This document shows positions 33,709 through 43,615 of a stretch of 64,000 nucleotides of DNA, one piece after another. How positions within the stretch are numbered: position 1 is the first letter of the stretch; every line of letters starts with the position of its first letter. The notes under the pieces were generated by a model that worked only from the letters and a program-made list of their open reading frames with translations, was not told the origin of the DNA and made no database searches. The position numbers and the translations under genes are program-made. This stretch comes from CAIWHR01 sp963830485 (GTDB taxonomy: Bacteria > Pseudomonadota > Gammaproteobacteria > Burkholderiales > Casimicrobiaceae), in assembly GCA_963830485.1 (NCBI GenBank), contig CAWHNE010000003.1, forward strand, positions 37,800-101,799, read 5' to 3'.

Positions 33709-36700
33709 TGACGAGCGCGCCGCCCGCCGCTCCGTCCGCGCCCGCGCCGCGCCGACCGCGCCGCATCCGCTGGCTCGTCCGCGCGCTCGCGGCCGCGTTT
33801 GCTGTGCTCTTCGTCGTCGCGCTTTCGCTCCTTGGCGTGCTCACGACGGAGACCGGCCTCGCGTGGTTCGCGGGCGAGCTCGTCGCGCGGAGCGGCGGCG
33901 CGCTCGACGTCGAGGGCGCGAGCGGCACGCTGCAGGATACGGTCCGCGCCCGGCGGATCGCCTGGCGCGGCGTCGAGACGAGCGTCGTCGCCACCGACGT
34001 CGCGTTGACGTGGCGCCCATGGGCGCTGTTCTCGCGCGGCATCCTGGTGCACGGATTGGGCGCGCGCACACTCGACATCGAGCTCAAGCCGTCCGACCGC
34101 GTGATCTCGACGCCGTCGAGCCTCGAGCTGCCACTCGACATCGCGATCGAGCGCGTCGCAGTCGGCACGCTCGCGTGGCGCGTCGGCGCGAACACGGGAA
34201 CGATCGAAGGCCTCGAGTTCGGCTATGTGGGCGATGCCGCGGCGCACCGTGTGTCCGGTCTCACGCTCGTCACGCGGGCCGGCACGGTCACCGGCGAGGC
34301 GACGCTCGGAGGCGCATGCGCCGTTTCCGCTGGACGCGCGCCTCAAGCTCACGGGCGATGCCGCGCTGCGCGACGCGCGCGTCGATTTCGTCGCGACGGG
34401 GACGCTGACGGCGCTCACGCTCGACGCCGAACTCGCGGCGGGCGACGGGCGCGCGAAGGCACACGCTGCGCTCGCGCCGCTCGCCGTGGTGCCGCTCGTG
34501 TCGATCGCGGTCACGGCCCGCGATGTCGATCTCGCCGCCTGGAATCGAACGCTGCCGTCGACGCGGATCGCCGGCACCGTCGACGCGACACCGGCGAACG
34601 GGGGCCTCGCAGGCTCGCTCGACTTCGCCAATGCGCAGGCCGGGCCCCTGGACGCCGGCCGCACGCCGATTCGCGCGCTACGGACGCGCTTCGCGTGGAC
34701 GGGCGACGCCGTGACGTTCGACGGGCTCGAGGCCGAGCTCGCGGGCGGCGGCCGCGCCGCGGGACGCGGCCGCATCGCGCTGGGCGGCGCGGGCGCGGGC
34801 GGCAGCTGGCACCTCGACGTACGCGACGTCGACTTGCGACAGCTCTACGCGCCGCTGGTCGCGACGCGGCTCGCGGGATCGATCGATGCCGACCTCGACC
34901 CGGCAGTGCGGACTGTCAGCGGCAGCCTGGCCGATCGCGGCATCGCCGGCGGAATCGGGGTCGAGTTCGCGGCGTCGTTCGACGAGCGCGCCATCGCGCT
35001 CAGGCGCGTCCGCGCGCGCGCCGGCCCGGGCGAGCTAGTGCTGTCCGGCCGCATCGATCGCGACGGACGGCGCGCGTTCGCCATCGATGCGACCGCGACG
35101 AAGCTCGATCCGGCGCGCTTCGGCGCCTATCCGGCGGGGTCGATCGACGCCGCTATCAAGACGACGGGCGCGCTCTCGCCCTCGTGGCACGTCGACGCGT
35201 CGCTCGCCTTCGCGCGTGGCGCAGCAGCTCGCGGGCGCCACGCTCGCGGGGACGGCGCGCGGGAGCGTCGAGCCCGGCCGCGTGCACGACGCGGCGATCG
35301 ATCTTCGGATCGGGCGCGCGACACTCGTCGCCAACGGCAGCCTCGGTGCGGCGAACGACCGCATGACCGTCGCGTTCGATGCGCGCGAGCTCGCCGAGAT
35401 CGTGCCGCTCCTGCCGCCCCCCGTCCCGCGCGGGCTCGCGGGCGAGCTTCACGTCAGGGCCGACGCGACCGGCGCGCCGCCGGCCGCCGGCCTCGATCTC
35501 ACTGCGCGCGGCGTCGGGCTCAAGCTCGGTGCCGGACTCGCAATCGGCACGCTCGACGCGCACTGGACGATCGCGCCCTCGGCGAGCGGGCATCTCGACC
35601 TCGCGACGCGTGCGCTCTCGCTCGAGGTCGGCGCGACCGACGTGCGCACGCCCTCGGGCGACGTCGTCAGCGGGCGCGCGCGCGTCGCGGGGACGCTCGC
35701 CGCGCACACGGTCACGCTCGCACTCGACGGCGGCGACCTCGGCCTCGACGCGGCGCGCACGGCGGCGTGCGCGGCGATCCCGCTAGCGATGCGGTGACGG
35801 CGCTCGCGTGGAATGGCACGCTCGACACGCTCGCCGGCCGCGGGCCGTGGGCGGTCCGGCTCGCGGCGCCGGCAACGCTCGCGCTCGCGCTACCGCAAGG
35901 CTCGGCTCGGCGAAGCGCACTTCACGGTCGCCGACGGCACGGTCGACGTCGAGCGAGTTCGCGTGGGACGAAGGAAGGATCACGTCGCGCGGACGCTTCG
36001 CTGCGGTGCCGCTCGCCACCGTCGCACGGCTCGCCGGCCAGCCGCTTCCGCTGCGCTCGACGCTCACGTTCGGCGGCGACTGGTCGCTCGCCGCCGCGCC
36101 GCGCCTGGACGGGACCGTCACCGTCCGTCGCGAGCAGGGCGACCTCTGGCTCGCGCGGGAGCGCGACGCGGGTGCCACGGGCAGCGCGGCGGGCATCACC
36201 GAGCTCGAGGCTACCGCGCGCGTGCGCGACGACGCGGTCGACGCGACGCTGAAATACCGCTCCGCGCGCGGCGGCACCGCGGATGCGACGCTCACGCTCG
36301 GCGTCCGATCCGGACGCGGCGCCCGGACGCATCTCGCCCGCGGCACCGCTCGCGCTCACGCTCGTCGCCGACCTGCCGTCGCTCGCGGTCCTGCAACCGT
36401 GGGCGGGCACGACGGCGGTGATCGACGGCCGCCTGCACGCCGATCTCACGGCCCGCGGCACACTCCGCGACGCGCCGGTCTCGGGCTCGGTCGCCGGCAC
36501 GAATCTGACGGTCGACGCCCCGCAGTACGGGCTCTACTTCCGGAACGGGCGCGTGAGCGCGCGCATCGCGAACCGCCGCGTCACGTTCGACGATCTCGCG
36601 TTCACGGCCGGCGGAGGCGAGTTCCGCGCGACCGGAACGCTCGCGGCGCCGACCAACGCCGCCGATGCGTCGGCGGCGCACGTCGCGTGGCACGCGGAGA

Positions 36701-37652
36701 AGTTCCGCGTCTTCAACCGCCCCGACTTCAACCTCGTCGTGACGGGCGACGGCGAGATCGCGCTAGCGAACGGCAAGTTGACGCTCACGGGCTCGCTGCG
36801 TGCCGACGAAGGGCGCTTCGTCTACCAGTTCGACCCGCTGGCGACGCTCGGCGACGACGTGGTGGTCAAGGGCTGGGACCGGCGGCCGCCCGATGCGATG
36901 CGCGCAGCCGACGTCCCGCTCGCGATCGACGTCAATCTCGATTTCGGCGACCGGCTGACGTTCGTCGGCCGCGGGCTCGACACGGGACTGCGCGGCGAAG
37001 TGCGCGTGACGCAACGGCCCCGGCGGCTTCACCGGCCGGGGCCAGCTCCACACGGTGAACGGCACGTACTTCGCGTACGGTCAGAAGCTCGTCATCGATC
37101 CCGGTCGTCTCATCTTCGACGGCCCGCTCGACAACCCCGCGCTCGACATCGTCGCGCTGCGCCGCAATCTGCAGGTCGAGGCGGGTGTCGCCGTCACGGG
37201 CACGGTCCGCGTGCCGATCATCACGCTCACGTCGAATCCGCCGGTGCCGGACAGCGAGAAGCTCTCGTGGCTCGTCCTCGGGCAAAGCTCGAGCAGCGGC
37301 TCCGGCACCGACCTCGCGGCGCTGCAGGCGGCCTCCGCGGCGCTGCTCGGACCGAACAGCCGGCCGGTGACGGCGTCGATCGCGCAGTCGATCGGGCTCG
37401 ACGACATCTCGCTCAAGAGCGGCACAGCGGTGACGCGCGGGCGCGAACGCCGCGACACCCACCGCGACGGGCCAGGTGGTCACGCTCGGCAAGCGGCTGA
37501 ACGAGCGCCTCTCGGTCGCGTGGGAGCAGGGCCTGACCGTCGCGACGAATGCGCTGCGCATCGAGTACGCGATCTCCAACACGCTCTCGGTGCGGGCGGA
37601 GGCGGGGACGGTGAGCGGCGTCGGCGTCTACTATCGCCGCAATTTCGACTAG
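33708..37652 (+). CDS. tamB: Translocation and assembly module TamB, frameshifted many times
   Basis: A very long inner-membrane-anchored periplasmic protein of roughly 1,310 residues. The N-terminus is a basic stretch then a membrane helix (LAAAFAVLFVVALSLLGVL) and TGLAWFAGELVARSGG. The body is repetitive beta-helical AsmA-like sequence, and the C-terminal DUF490 domain has L-V-I-D-P-G-R-L-I-F-D-G-P, LSWLVLGQS and a last strand VGVYYRRNFD. At least eight indels are needed, near 34312, 35220, 35775, 35905, 35958, 36315, 37022 and 37445. Its stop shares a CTAG with the cbbR stop. Confidence 0.85.
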
Positions 37653-38644
37653 CGATTGCTCCGGGCCCGCTGCAGCTTTCGGTGCGGGCGCGCGAGGTGT
37701 GCGCGCGGCGCGCGCGTGGTCACCGCGGGTCTGGGGTGCAGCTCCCCGAGCAGCGCGGGCCCGGTGGCGACGACGAACTCGACGAACGCCGTGGACGCGG
37801 GGCTCAAGAAGCGGCCGGCGCGCCGCACGACGTACCAGCGGCGCATGAGCGGCAGCCCGGCGACGTCGAGGATCGCGATCCGGCCGGTCGCGAGCTCGAG
37901 GCCGATCGTGTGGCGCGAAAGGAACGCAAGCCCCATGCCGGCCATCACCGCCTGCTTGATCGTCTCGTTGCTGTTCATCACGCCGCCGATCCGCGGCTCG
38001 AACGCGTGCGCGGCGAAGAAGCGCTCCATCGACGAGCGCGTTCCCGAGCCCGGCTCGCGCACGAGGAAGGTCTCGCCCGCCAATTGGGCGAGCGGAATCC
38101 GTCGCGCGCGGGCGAGCGGATGCGCGGGTGGCGCGATGACGACGAGCGGATGGTCGGCGAACGCGACCGCTTCGGTCGCGAGCCGAGGCGGCGGCTGTCC
38201 CATGATTGCGATGTCGATCTCGTCGCGGTCGAGCTCGCGCACGACGACCTCGCGGTTGTTGACCGACAACGTCACGCGCATCGCCGGGTAGCGCTGCTGG
38301 AACCGGGCGATCAGCGCCGGCGCGAAATACTTCGCCGTGCTGACCACGCCCACCCGGATGCGGCCGCCGGCAAGCCCCTTGAGCGCGGAGAGTGCGGCGT
38401 CCGCATCCTTGAGCGCGGCGAGGATCTGCTGCGCGTAGCCTCGCAACACCTCCCCCGCCTCCGTCAATGCGACCTTCCGGCCGCGGCGCTCGAACAGCGC
38501 GAAGCCCGTGATCTCCTCGAGCTGCTTCACCTGCAGCGACACCGCCGCCTGCGTCAGGTGCAGATGCTCGGAGGCGCGTACGAAGCTCAGCCGGTCCGCG
38601 GCGGCGGCGAAGATCTGCAGCTGGCGGATAGTAGCGCCGCGCAT
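37649..38644 (-). CDS. cbbR: LysR-family regulator CbbR
   Basis: A 331-residue LysR regulator: the N-terminal winged helix-turn-helix has LSFVRASEHLHLTQAAVSLQ and FERRGRKVALTEAG; the effector domain starts near residue 92. It is transcribed divergently from cbbL with a 129-bp gap, the classical arrangement for CbbR, which activates CO2-fixation genes in response to metabolites such as RuBP, ATP or NADPH. The Arg/Pro/His-rich last 30 residues are not typical and may be an unconserved extension. Confidence 0.93.
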   Translation of the reverse strand: MRGATIRQLQIFAAAADRLSFVRASEHLHLTQAAVSLQVKQLEEITGFALFERRGRKVALTEAGEVLRGYAQQILAALKDADAALSALKGLAGGRIRVGVVSTAKYFAPALIARFQQRYPAMRVTLSVNNREVVVRELDRDEIDIAIMGQPPPRLATEAVAFADHPLVVIAPPAHPLARARRIPLAQLAGETFLVREPGSGTRSSMERFFAAHAFEPRIGGVMNSNETIKQAVMAGMGLAFLSRHTIGLELATGRIAILDVAGLPLMRRWYVVRRAGRFLSPASTAFVEFVVATGPALLGELHPRPAVTTRAPRAHLARPHRKLQRARSNR

Positions 38645-38773
38645 TCGAATGCCCAGACTATTGCATAAAGGAAAGCTTAAGTTAGTAGTTAATAGAATTA
38701 ACTTTTATTTGTCAATAGCCGGGAGCACGATGAGGTCGAGGCGGGCTTCGATCCGCCACGAAAGGGAATTGGA
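38645..38773. promoter_or_regulatory. cbbR-cbbL intergenic control region
   Basis: The gap is markedly A+T-rich compared with flanking genes. It holds a perfect palindrome GTTAAT-AGA-ATTAAC at 38688-38702 and a T-N11-A rich stretch around AAGCTTAAGTTAGTAG, compatible with LysR/CbbR binding (TNA-N7-TNA style half-sites such as TTA-AGTTAGTAG-TTA). The cbbL ribosome site is AGGGA at about eight bases before ATG 38774. Confidence 0.65.
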
Positions 38774-40255
38774 ATGAACGACATCGCTGCCACGCCCAAG
38801 CGCACCGGCAAAGACCGCTACAAGGCCGGCGTGATGAAGTACAAGGACATGGGGTACTGGCGGCCGGACTACGAGCCGTCCACCACCGACTTGATTGCGC
38901 TCTTCCGGATCACGCCACAGGAGGGTGTTGCGCCCGACGAGGCGGCCGCAGCCGTCGCCGGCGAATCGTCGACGGCGACGTGGACCGTCGTGTGGACCGA
39001 TCGCCTCACCGCCTGCGACAACTACCGCGCGAAGGCCTACCGCGTCGATCAGGTGCCCAACACCGGACCGGGCACAGGCACCGAGCAACAGTATTTCGCG
39101 TACATCGCGTACGACCTCGCGCTGTTCGAGGAAGGTTCGATCGCGAACCTTACGGCGTCGATCATCGGCAACGTGTTCGGGTTCAAGCCGCTGAAGGCGT
39201 TGCGGCTCGAGGACATGCGGATCCCGGTCGCGTACCTGAAGACGTTCCAGGGCCCGCCGACCGGCATCGTCGTCGAGCGCGAGCGCCTGGACAAGTTCGG
39301 CCGGCCGCTGCTCGGCGCGACGGTGAAGCCGAAGCTCGGCCTGTCCGGCAAGAATTACGGGCGCGTCGTCTACGAGGGCCTGAAGGGCGGCCTCGATTTC
39401 CTGAAGGACGACGAGAACATCAATTCGCAACCGTTCATGCACTGGCGCGAGCGCTTCCTCTACTGCATGGAAGCCGTCGCCAAGGCGCAGGCCGCCACCG
39501 GCGAGGTCAAGGGCACGTATCTCAACGTCACCGCCGCGACGATGGAAGATATGTACGAGCGTGCCGAGTTCGCGAAGGAACTGGGCTCGGTGATCGTGAT
39601 GATCGACCTCGTGATCGGCTACACGGCGATCCAGTCGATGGCGAAGTGGGCGCGGCGGAACGACATGATCCTGCACCTGCACCGCGCGGGGCACTCGACG
39701 TACACGCGGCAGAAGAACCACGGCATCTCGTTCCGCGTCATCGCCAAGTGGATGCGGATGGCAGGCGTCGACCACATCCACGCCGGCACCGCGGTCGGCA
39801 AGCTCGAGGGCGACCCGCTGACCGTTCAGGGCTTCTACAACGTCTGCCGCGAGGAGAAGAACGCCGTCGATCTCGCGCGCGGAATCTTCTTCGAGCAGCC
39901 GTGGGCGAACCTGCGCAAGGTGATGCCGGTGGCCTCGGGCGGCATCCACGCGGGGCAGATGCATCAGCTGCTCGACCTCTTCGGCGACGACTGCGTGTTG
40001 CAGTTCGGTGGCGGCACGATCGGCCATCCACAGGGCATCCATGCCGGCGCGACCGCGAACCGCGTCGCACTCGAGGCGATGGTCAAGGCGCGCAACGAGG
40101 GCCGCGACATCGTCAACGAGGGCCCGCGGATCCTGCAGGACGCGGCGCGAAGCTGCGTGCCGCTGAAACAGGCGCTCGACACATGGAAGGACGTCTCGTT
40201 CAACTACGCGTCGACCGACACGCCCGACTTCGTGGCGACGCCGACCCCGGCCTGA
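38774..40255 (+). CDS. cbbL: RubisCO large subunit, red type (form IC/ID)
   Basis: A 493-residue subunit that carboxylates ribulose-1,5-bisphosphate. The carbamylated-lysine region is GGLDFLKDDENINSQPF near residue 200; the GATVKPKLGLSGKNYGR motif with catalytic Lys, the HRAGHSTYTRQKNHGISF segment and loop-6-containing G-T-A-V-G-K-L-E-G-D are all present. The N-terminal D-R-Y-K-A-G-V-M-K-Y and the linked cbbX mark it as red type, common in proteobacteria. No frame breaks. Confidence 0.97.
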   Translation: MNDIAATPKRTGKDRYKAGVMKYKDMGYWRPDYEPSTTDLIALFRITPQEGVAPDEAAAAVAGESSTATWTVVWTDRLTACDNYRAKAYRVDQVPNTGPGTGTEQQYFAYIAYDLALFEEGSIANLTASIIGNVFGFKPLKALRLEDMRIPVAYLKTFQGPPTGIVVERERLDKFGRPLLGATVKPKLGLSGKNYGRVVYEGLKGGLDFLKDDENINSQPFMHWRERFLYCMEAVAKAQAATGEVKGTYLNVTAATMEDMYERAEFAKELGSVIVMIDLVIGYTAIQSMAKWARRNDMILHLHRAGHSTYTRQKNHGISFRVIAKWMRMAGVDHIHAGTAVGKLEGDPLTVQGFYNVCREEKNAVDLARGIFFEQPWANLRKVMPVASGGIHAGQMHQLLDLFGDDCVLQFGGGTIGHPQGIHAGATANRVALEAMVKARNEGRDIVNEGPRILQDAARSCVPLKQALDTWKDVSFNYASTDTPDFVATPTPA

Positions 40256-40277
40256 CCACGAGCCACGCGAGGACACC

Positions 40278-40694
40278 ATGCGCATCACCCAAGGTACCTT
40301 TTCGTTCCTGCCCGACCTCACCGACGCCGAGATCTCGGCGCAGATCGAATATGCGCTGAAGCAGGGCTGGGCGCTGGCGGTGGAATACACCGACGATCCG
40401 CATCCCCGCAACGTCTACTGGGAGATGTGGGGCATGCCGATGTTCGATCTGAAGGACGCGGCTGGCGTCTTGATGGAGGTCAATGCGTGTCGCAAGGCCT
40501 TCCCCGAGCATTACATCAAGGTCAATGCATTGGACTCGACGCAGGGCTGGGAATCGACGCGGCTGTCGTTCATCGTCAACCGCCCGAAGCACGAGCCCGG
40601 TTTCCGCGTCGTCCGCCAGGAAGGACCCGAGCGCACGGTTCGCTATGCGATCGAGAGCTACGCCGTGGACCGCCCCGAGGGCAGCCGGTACTGA
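40278..40694 (+). CDS. cbbS: RubisCO small subunit
   Basis: A 138-residue subunit starting MRITQGTFSFLPDLTDAEI, the standard red-type N-terminus, with PHPRNVYWEMWGMPMFDL and a C-terminal beta-hairpin extension (GFRVVRQEGPERTVRYAIES) typical of red-type small subunits, which helps hexadecamer assembly. It starts 22 bp after cbbL with a GAGG ribosome site and precedes cbbX by 38 bp. Confidence 0.96.
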   Translation: MRITQGTFSFLPDLTDAEISAQIEYALKQGWALAVEYTDDPHPRNVYWEMWGMPMFDLKDAAGVLMEVNACRKAFPEHYIKVNALDSTQGWESTRLSFIVNRPKHEPGFRVVRQEGPERTVRYAIESYAVDRPEGSRY

Positions 40695-40732
40695 CGTGGC
40701 CCCCCACGTCACCACAACCGCCGCAGCCGACC

Positions 40733-41623
40733 ATGAACGACGCCGCTCCTGCCCACGTCGACCTGCACGCGCTGCTGCGCGAGGCGAATGTTCTCGACGT
40801 GTTGGAGACGCTGGATCGGGACCTCGTCGGGCTCCTGCCGGTGAAGCAGCGCATCCGCGAGATCGCCGCTTACCTCGTCGTGTCGAAGGCGCGCGCGGCG
40901 ATGGGCCTCACCGGCGCGCCGCCGTCGCTGCACATGAGCTTCACCGGCAACCCCGGCACCGGCAAGACGACCGTCGCCGTGCGGATGGCGGAGATCCTGC
41001 ACCGGCTGGGCTACGTGCGCAAAGGCCACCTCGTCTCGGTCACGCGCGACGACCTCGTAGGCCAGTACATCGGCCACACCGCGCCGAAGACGAAGGACGT
41101 ACTGAAGCGCGCGATGGGCGGCGTCCTGTTCATCGACGAGGCCTATTACCTGTACCGCCCCGAAAACGAGCGCGACTACGGGCAAGAGGCGATCGAGATC
41201 CTGCTGCAGGTCATGGAAAACCAGCGCGACGATCTCGTCGTGATCCTCGCCGGCTACAAGGACCGGATGGACACGTTCTTCCGCAGCAACCCCGGAATGG
41301 CCTCGCGCATCGCGCACCACATCGACTTTCCGGACTTTTCGGAGGGTGAGCTCTACGAGATTGCCACGCTGATGCTCGGCAAGCTCGACTACCGGCTCGA
41401 CGCGGACGGCGAGGCCGTGCTCCATGAATACATCGCGAAGCGCCGCGCGCAGCCGAATTTCGCGAACGCGCGGTCCATCCGCAACGCGCTCGACCGCGCG
41501 CGGCTGCGGCAAGCGAACCGGCTGTTCGCGGCGTCGGCGCCGGTGACGCGCGACGCGCTGCAGACGATCTCGGCCGCCGATATCCGCGCGAGCCGCGTGT
41601 TCTCGACCCCTACCGGAGCCTGA
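40733..41623 (+). CDS. cbbX: Red-type RubisCO activase CbbX
   Basis: A 296-residue AAA+ protein that pulls the C-terminus of the red-type large subunit to release inhibitory sugar phosphates. Walker A is GNPGTGKTTVAVRMA near residue 75, Walker B GVLFIDEAYYLY near 135, with the pore-loop region around GQYIGHTAPKTK and sensor VVILAGYKDRM. RuBP activates the family. It lies between cbbS and fbp (2 bp gap to fbp), confirming a red-type operon. Confidence 0.96.
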   Translation: MNDAAPAHVDLHALLREANVLDVLETLDRDLVGLLPVKQRIREIAAYLVVSKARAAMGLTGAPPSLHMSFTGNPGTGKTTVAVRMAEILHRLGYVRKGHLVSVTRDDLVGQYIGHTAPKTKDVLKRAMGGVLFIDEAYYLYRPENERDYGQEAIEILLQVMENQRDDLVVILAGYKDRMDTFFRSNPGMASRIAHHIDFPDFSEGELYEIATLMLGKLDYRLDADGEAVLHEYIAKRRAQPNFANARSIRNALDRARLRQANRLFAASAPVTRDALQTISAADIRASRVFSTPTGA

Positions 41624-41625
41624 CG

Positions 41626-42708
41626 ATGCTCTACGGCCGCACGACGCTGTCCAAGTTCATCATCGAGGAGCAGCGGCGGCTCGAGGGCGGCGCCGAGCTG
41701 ATCGCGCTCGTCAACGACATCCAGACCGCGTGCAAGTACATCGCGAGCGCGGTCGCCCGCGGCGCCCTCGCCACCGCCCACTCCGCCCCCGGCGCGACCA
41801 ACGTGCAGGGCGAAGAGCAAAAGGCGCTCGACGTCGTCGCCAACGACATCATGCTCTCCTGCTGCGAGTGGGGAGGCTACCTGGCCGGCATGGTCTCCGA
41901 GGAGATGGAAGCCCCGTATCCGATTCCGCCGCAGTACCCGCGCGGCCGCTACCTCCTCGTCTTCGATCCGCTCGACGGCTCGTCGAATCTCGACGTCAAT
42001 GTGACGGTCGGCACGATCTTCTCGGTACTGCGGGCGCCCGAGGGCGTCGTGGACCCGAGGCCCGATGACTTCCTCCAGGCCGGCACCCGGCAGGTCTGCG
42101 CCGGCTACGCGCTCTACGGTCCGACGGCGATGATCGTGATCACGCTCGGCACCGGCGTGCACGGCTTCACGCTCGATCCGGAGATCGGCGCGTACATCCT
42201 CACGCACCCGAACCTCCGAATCGCCGAGGACACGCAGGAGTTCGCCGTCAACGCATCGAACCAGCGCTTCTGGGAGCCGCCGGTGCGCCGCTACGTCGAG
42301 GAATGCCTCGCCGGAAAGAGCGGCGCGCGCGGCAAGGACTTCAACCTGCGCTGGATCGCCACGCTCGTGGCCGAGGTGCACCGGATCCTGATGCGCGGCG
42401 GCCTGTTCATGTACCCGCAGGACACGAAGGATCCCGCGAAGCCCGGCCGCCTGCGCCTCCTCTATGAGGCGAACCCGATGGCGATGCTGATCGAGCAGGC
42501 CGGTGGCGCCGCCTCCACCGGCCGCGGCCGCATCCTCGACGTCGCGCCCGTCTCGCTGCACCAACGCGTGCCGGTGATTCTGGGCTCGAGAAGCGAGGTC
42601 GACCGCCTCGAGCGCTACCACGCCGAGCACGATCGCGGCGAGGTCGCGTTCAGCTCGCCGCTCTTCAACGAACGGTCGCTCTTCGGCGCCGCGACGTTCA
42701 TCTCCTAG
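41626..42708 (+). CDS. fbp: Class I fructose-1,6-bisphosphatase
   Basis: A 360-residue Calvin-cycle phosphatase that forms fructose 6-phosphate (and acts on sedoheptulose bisphosphate in some members). Metal-binding motifs are VSEEMEAPY and LVFDPLDGSSNLDVN; the substrate region has Y-A-L-Y-G-P-T-A-M and RLRLLYEANPMAMLIEQAGG. It begins three bases after cbbX and is followed at 8 bp by prk. Also called cbbF in such operons. Confidence 0.96.
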   Translation: MLYGRTTLSKFIIEEQRRLEGGAELIALVNDIQTACKYIASAVARGALATAHSAPGATNVQGEEQKALDVVANDIMLSCCEWGGYLAGMVSEEMEAPYPIPPQYPRGRYLLVFDPLDGSSNLDVNVTVGTIFSVLRAPEGVVDPRPDDFLQAGTRQVCAGYALYGPTAMIVITLGTGVHGFTLDPEIGAYILTHPNLRIAEDTQEFAVNASNQRFWEPPVRRYVEECLAGKSGARGKDFNLRWIATLVAEVHRILMRGGLFMYPQDTKDPAKPGRLRLLYEANPMAMLIEQAGGAASTGRGRILDVAPVSLHQRVPVILGSRSEVDRLERYHAEHDRGEVAFSSPLFNERSLFGAATFIS

Positions 42709-42716
42709 AGGTTCGA

Positions 42717-43595
42717 ATGTCGAAGCGGCATCCCGTCGTGGCGATCACCGGCTCCTCCGGCGCCGGGACGACGACCGTCACCAGGACCTTCGAGCACATC
42801 TTCCGCCGCGAAGGGATCAACGCGGCGATCGTCGAGGGCGACTCGTTTCACCGCTACGACCGCAAGGCGATGAAGGCGAAGATGGCGGAGGCCGCCGCCG
42901 CCCGCAACGAGCACTTCAGCCACTTCGGGCCCGAGGCGAACCTGCTGTCGGAGCTGGAGACGCTGTTCCGCAGCTACGGCGAAACGGGCACCGGCCGCGT
43001 GCGCAAGTACCTGCACGACGCGCAGGAGGCGGCGCCGTTCCAGCAGGATCCCGGAACGTTCACGCCGTGGGCCGACATTCCGTCCGGCACCGACCTCCTC
43101 TTCTACGAGGGCCTCCATGGCGCCGCGGTGACCGGCGAAGTCAACATCGCGGCCCACGCGGACCTGCTGATCGGCGTGGTGCCGATCATCAACCTCGAGT
43201 GGATCCAGAAGCTGCACCGGGACCAGCGGCTGCGCGGCTACTCGCAGGAGGCCGTCGTCGACACGATCCTGCGGCGGATGCCCGACTACGTGAACTACAT
43301 CTGCCCGCAGTTCTCGCAGACGCACATCAACTTCCAGCGCGTGCCGATGGTCGACACGTCGAACCCGTTCATCGCGAAGGACATCCCGACCGTCGACGAG
43401 AGCATGGTCGTGATCCGCTTCGCGAAGCCGCAGGGCATCGACTTCCTGTACCTGCTCTCGATGCTGCACGACTCCTACATGTCGCGGCCCAACATCATCG
43501 TCGTGCCGGGCGGCAAGATGAGCCTCGCGATGCAACTGATCCTGACGCCGATGATCCTGCAGCTCATGGACCGCAAGCGCCGCCTCGCCGCCTAA
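42717..43595 (+). CDS. prk: Phosphoribulokinase
   Basis: A 292-residue kinase of the proteobacterial (octameric) type that makes RuBP from ribulose 5-phosphate and ATP. The P-loop is AITGSSGAGTTTVTRTFEHI near residue 12, followed by EGDSFHRYDRKAMK, HFGPEANLLSELE and FYEGLHGAAVTGEVNI with catalytic Asp and Arg residues. Start ATG 42717. Also named cbbP. It lies between fbp and tkt with gaps of 8 and 20 bp. Confidence 0.97.
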   Translation: MSKRHPVVAITGSSGAGTTTVTRTFEHIFRREGINAAIVEGDSFHRYDRKAMKAKMAEAAAARNEHFSHFGPEANLLSELETLFRSYGETGTGRVRKYLHDAQEAAPFQQDPGTFTPWADIPSGTDLLFYEGLHGAAVTGEVNIAAHADLLIGVVPIINLEWIQKLHRDQRLRGYSQEAVVDTILRRMPDYVNYICPQFSQTHINFQRVPMVDTSNPFIAKDIPTVDESMVVIRFAKPQGIDFLYLLSMLHDSYMSRPNIIVVPGGKMSLAMQLILTPMILQLMDRKRRLAA

Positions 43596-43615
43596 ACGCT
43601 TCACGGAGACCGCCG

